Source: a bacterium (GTDB lineage Bacteria > Actinomycetota > Acidimicrobiia > Spongiisociales > UBA11373). From it: DNA of 8,472 nt. Shown here in pieces: positions 6,036-8,472 of this stretch. The notes beneath the pieces are model-generated. The model was not told the origin of the DNA. It did no database searches and saw only the letters and a program-made list of their open reading frames with translations. The DNA lies in contig JABMPV010000296.1 of assembly GCA_013202595.1 (NCBI GenBank), positions 1 through 8,472 of the forward strand. Reading direction: 5' to 3'. A program made the translations under genes and the position numbers. Numbering within the stretch: position 1 is the first letter of the stretch; each line of letters starts with the position of its first letter.

Positions 6036-7324
6036 TGCGGCGCATCGACCTCTCCGGGATCACTTCGCAGGAGCGCTCCGCGATCACTCGCCGGTCGGCT
6101 GTGCCCAGCGCCGCCATCAGAGCAGGAGCGGCCGACATCATCGCCGCCGTGAGGACGGGCGGCGATGATGCACTGGCCTCGTACGGCGAGCGCTTCGGAG
6201 GCGGATCGCCCGGCGGCACGCTCGTCTCGAAGGATGAGATCGCCGCAGCACTCGAAGCGGCCGATCCCGCGCTGCTGAGCGCACTCGACACGGCCATCGC
6301 CCACGTCGACGCAGTCCACCGCGACCAGATTCCTGCAGTTTCATCTGTCGAGGTGACTCCCGGTGTGCTGGTTGAGCGCCGCTGGTCGCCGCTGAGACGG
6401 GTGGGGTGCTACGTGCCGGGCGGAGCCGCTCCCCTGCCATCGACCCTGGTCATGACCGTTGTCCCTGCCCTCGCTGCAGGAGTCGAATCGATCGCCGTAG
6501 CCACCCCAGCCCGGCCCGACGGCTCGGTCTACCGGGCGGTTCTCGCCGCGGCGGGCCTGCTGGGCATCGATGAGGTGCATGCCATGGGTGGAGCGCAAGC
6601 CATCGCCGCTCTGGCCTACGGAACGAAGACCATCGCACCCGTCGACAAGATCGTCGGCCCGGGCAACGCCTGGGTGACTGCAGCCAAGCTCGCCGTTTCG
6701 GGAGAGTGCGCCGTGGACATGCCGGCCGGGCCGAGCGAGGCGCTGATCCTGGCCGACACGTCGACGGACCCGCGCCTGCTGGCAGCCGACCTCCTGGCGC
6801 AGGCCGAGCACGGACCCGACTCCCCCGTCGTCCTGGTGACGACCACACCGGAGATCGCCGACGCAGTGCTGGAGGCGATCGATGAGCTCATGGGCCGTCT
6901 CGACCGCCGGGGTGTGATCGAGCGGGCACTCGCGAATCACGGCCTGGTCGCGGTGGCCCGATCGCTCGACGACGCCATCGCCTTCGCCGACGAATGGGCG
7001 CCCGAGCACCTGAGCATCCACCTCTCGGACCCGGAGACGGCTGTGGACTGCATCCGATCTGCCGGATCGGTGTTCGTGGGCCCCTGGGCACCCGAACCGG
7101 TCGGCGATTACGCCAGCGGTGCCAACCACGTCCTCCCGACCGGCGGCCTGGCCAGTGCGCTCGGCCCATTGGGAACGGAGGACTTCGGGTCGTGGCGTCA
7201 GGTACAGCGACTCACACGATCCGGCCTGAAAGCACTCCGGCCCGCAGTGACCACGCTTGCATCGGCTGAAGGGCTCACCGCGCATCGTCTTGCCGTCGAT
7301 ATCCGATTCGAGGATGGGACATGA
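6035..7324 (+). CDS. hisD: HisD, histidinol dehydrogenase
   Basis: HisD oxidises L-histidinol to L-histidine in two NAD-dependent steps through histidinal, as a zinc-dependent homodimer. The 429-aa length is normal for the family. Visible signatures are VGCYVPGG (123-130), DKIVGPGN (204-211), DMPAGPSE (228-235), zinc-site Q256 and H259 in QAEH, the catalytic pair E324-H325 in WAPEHLS, D358 in GDYASGANHVLPT, and H417 in GLTAHRLAV. No key residue is missing. The ATG at 6035 overlaps the hisG stop. It gives the standard N-terminus and has no strong Shine-Dalgarno, so translation is probably coupled to hisG. An upstream in-frame ATG at 5957 would lie inside hisG and is less likely. Confidence 0.97.
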   Translation: MRRIDLSGITSQERSAITRRSAVPSAAIRAGAADIIAAVRTGGDDALASYGERFGGGSPGGTLVSKDEIAAALEAADPALLSALDTAIAHVDAVHRDQIPAVSSVEVTPGVLVERRWSPLRRVGCYVPGGAAPLPSTLVMTVVPALAAGVESIAVATPARPDGSVYRAVLAAAGLLGIDEVHAMGGAQAIAALAYGTKTIAPVDKIVGPGNAWVTAAKLAVSGECAVDMPAGPSEALILADTSTDPRLLAADLLAQAEHGPDSPVVLVTTTPEIADAVLEAIDELMGRLDRRGVIERALANHGLVAVARSLDDAIAFADEWAPEHLSIHLSDPETAVDCIRSAGSVFVGPWAPEPVGDYASGANHVLPTGGLASALGPLGTEDFGSWRQVQRLTRSGLKALRPAVTTLASAEGLTAHRLAVDIRFEDGT

Positions 7325-8373
7325 GCGGCACCCCCGTCTACCAGTGGCAGCCGACGACGGCCGACATCGCCCGCATGGCCGGGATCGACCCGGCCGATGT
7401 GGTCCGGTTCGATCACAACACATCGCCCTACGCCCCGCCGTGGAGCCGCGACGCGCTGCTGGCTGCTGCCGGCGGCCTCAATGAGTACCCGGGAGCCGAC
7501 TACCGCCCGCTGCGCGAGGCCCTGGCGCAGCGGCATGGCGTGGAACCGGAGTGGATCGTCCCCGGCGCCGGAGCCGACGAGCTGATCTTGATGATCGCCA
7601 AGGCGTTTCTCGACCCGGGCGACCTCGCCGTCTCCGACTCCCCCGCCTATCCGATGTACCGGATCGCCACCCTGCAGCGAGGGGCCTCGTACACGGGAAT
7701 CCCCCGATCAGAAATCGGATTCCCGTTCCCCACCGAGGCACTCGCCTCTGCCGCCGCCAAGGCGGACCTCACCTGGCTCTGTGTCCCGCACAATCCGATT
7801 GGTGATCGGCCTGCCGATGCCGCGATCGAGGCGGTCGTCGAGGCAAGCCACCTCACCGTGATCGATGCTGCGTACGGCGAGTTCGCCGGGGACTCGTGGA
7901 CCGGTCTCATCGAAGCACACCCGGACCTGCTGGTCCTCGGCACCATGTCGAAGGCGTACGGCCTGGCCTCCATCCGCGTGGGATACGCGATCGCCCATCC
8001 CGATCGGATCGCCCGTCTCGATGCCGTGCGTCCCCCGGGAAGTGTGTCGACCGTGTCCGCGGCGCTCGCCCTGCGCGGGCTGGGAGATCCGGACTGGATG
8101 GCATCCAACGTCGCACGCATCACCGCCGGGCGAAACGACCTGGCTGCGACGCTGCTGGACGTTGGGTTCGATCCATGGCCGTCTGTCACCAACTTCATCG
8201 TCACGCCCGTGGGGCCCGAAGCGCGGGTACTCGCCCGTCGCATCATGGAACGCGAGGGCCTGGTGATCCGATCCTTCCCCGAAGGCCACGCCCTGGAACA
8301 GCACCTCAGGTTCACGGCTCGAACCGGGGCAGATCACACTCGACTGGCTGACGCCTTGAGGAGGCACCGATGA
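7321..8373 (+). CDS. hisC: HisC, histidinol-phosphate aminotransferase
   Basis: This class I/II PLP aminotransferase of 350 aa would convert imidazole acetol phosphate and glutamate to histidinol phosphate. Features seen are NEYPGADYRPLREALA (54-69), GAGADELI (82-89) for cofactor phosphate binding, N158 in HNPIG (usually NPTG), D182 and Y185 in IDAAYGEF, the Schiff-base K211 in TMSKAYGLASIRVGYA, and R330 in LRFTART for the substrate carboxylate. HisC, cobalamin CobD-like and aromatic aminotransferases share these motifs. Placement between hisD and hisB decides the call. The ATG overlaps the hisD stop (ATGA) with GAGG 7 nt upstream, and its stop overlaps the hisB ATG. A bulged hairpin lies within it at 7693-7726. 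Confidence 0.95.
   Translation: MSGTPVYQWQPTTADIARMAGIDPADVVRFDHNTSPYAPPWSRDALLAAAGGLNEYPGADYRPLREALAQRHGVEPEWIVPGAGADELILMIAKAFLDPGDLAVSDSPAYPMYRIATLQRGASYTGIPRSEIGFPFPTEALASAAAKADLTWLCVPHNPIGDRPADAAIEAVVEASHLTVIDAAYGEFAGDSWTGLIEAHPDLLVLGTMSKAYGLASIRVGYAIAHPDRIARLDAVRPPGSVSTVSAALALRGLGDPDWMASNVARITAGRNDLAATLLDVGFDPWPSVTNFIVTPVGPEARVLARRIMEREGLVIRSFPEGHALEQHLRFTARTGADHTRLADALRRHR
7693..7726. repeat. Bulged 13-bp inverted repeat inside hisC
   Basis: ACGGGAAT (7693-7700) pairs with ATTCCCGT (7719-7726). Within it CCGAT (7704-7708) pairs with ATCGG (7714-7718) around a CAGAA loop, leaving a CCC bulge on the left arm. It encodes about TGIPRSEIGFPF, between the conserved HisC motifs. It may be chance, or a structured spot in the polycistronic mRNA. 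Confidence 0.45.
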
Positions 8374-8472
8374 CCCGCAGCGCAACCGTGGAACGCACGA
8401 CACGAGAGACGGCCGTGCGGATCTCCGTCGATCTGGACGGCTCAGGCACGTCATCCATCGAGACCGGCATCG
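8370..8472 (+). CDS. hisB: HisB, imidazoleglycerol-phosphate dehydratase, 3' truncated by window edge
   Basis: HisB dehydrates imidazole glycerol phosphate to imidazole acetol phosphate, the substrate of HisC. Thirty-four codons are visible. They begin MTRSATVERTTRETAV and continue through ISVDLDGSG to SSIETGI, the family's conserved N-terminus that precedes the first metal-binding FDHML motif. There is no phosphatase domain in front, so it is the monofunctional dehydratase form typical of actinobacteria rather than the enterobacterial fusion. GAGGAGG (8358-8364) lies 5 nt before the ATG, the strongest ribosome-binding site of the operon. The start overlaps the hisC stop by 4 bp. The rest of the gene lies beyond the right edge. 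Confidence 0.95.
   Translation, partial: MTRSATVERTTRETAVRISVDLDGSGTSSIETGI

Noticed and set aside
6341..7423. Long open frame antisense to hisD
   Set aside because: It is a high-GC shadow frame with low-complexity Arg/Gly-rich translation and no recognisable motif. The sense strand encodes a complete HisD.

Overview
The window comes from a high-GC bacterium with tightly packed genes, most likely an actinobacterium. The pointers are a hybrid protein carrying a UvrC-type GIY-YIG nuclease region, a double-ring Cdc48-type AAA+ ATPase, TANNNT boxes placed as for leaderless transcripts, and strong G/C bias at third codon positions. I cannot name the genus. A deep-branching class such as Acidimicrobiia would fit, but that is inference.

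Layout. Positions 1-1048 (+) hold the C-terminal part of a GIY-YIG/UVR protein, probably a DnaQ-UvrC hybrid. Positions 1056-2048 (-) hold a PLP-dependent threonine/serine dehydratase without an ACT domain. A 46-bp divergent gap follows, with a candidate leaderless promoter in each direction. Positions 2095-4083 (+) encode a 662-aa Cdc48-like tandem AAA+ protein. Its first ATPase ring looks catalytically degenerate and its second looks active. Its 3' end overlaps the 3' end of hisA (4071-4784, -) by 13 bp. From 4879 to the right edge runs a histidine operon on the + strand: a TrpR/YerC-family regulator (HisR-like), hisG, hisD, hisC and the start of hisB. Every gene in it overlaps the next by 1-4 bp.

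How it works together. HisG starts the pathway, HisA isomerises ProFAR, HisB dehydrates IGP, HisC transaminates, and HisD makes histidine. The 94-bp gap between hisA and the regulator carries back-to-back promoters and one 18-bp near-palindrome. That palindrome lies just downstream of the predicted start of the rightward promoter and over the -35 of the leftward one. This suggests the TrpR-family protein represses its own operon and the divergent hisA from a single operator.

No tRNA, rRNA, CRISPR, insertion sequence or phage gene is visible. The points most worth a second look are the regulator/operator pair, the asymmetric AAA+ protein, and a perfect 13-bp inverted repeat inside the coding sequence of the AAA+ inter-domain linker.
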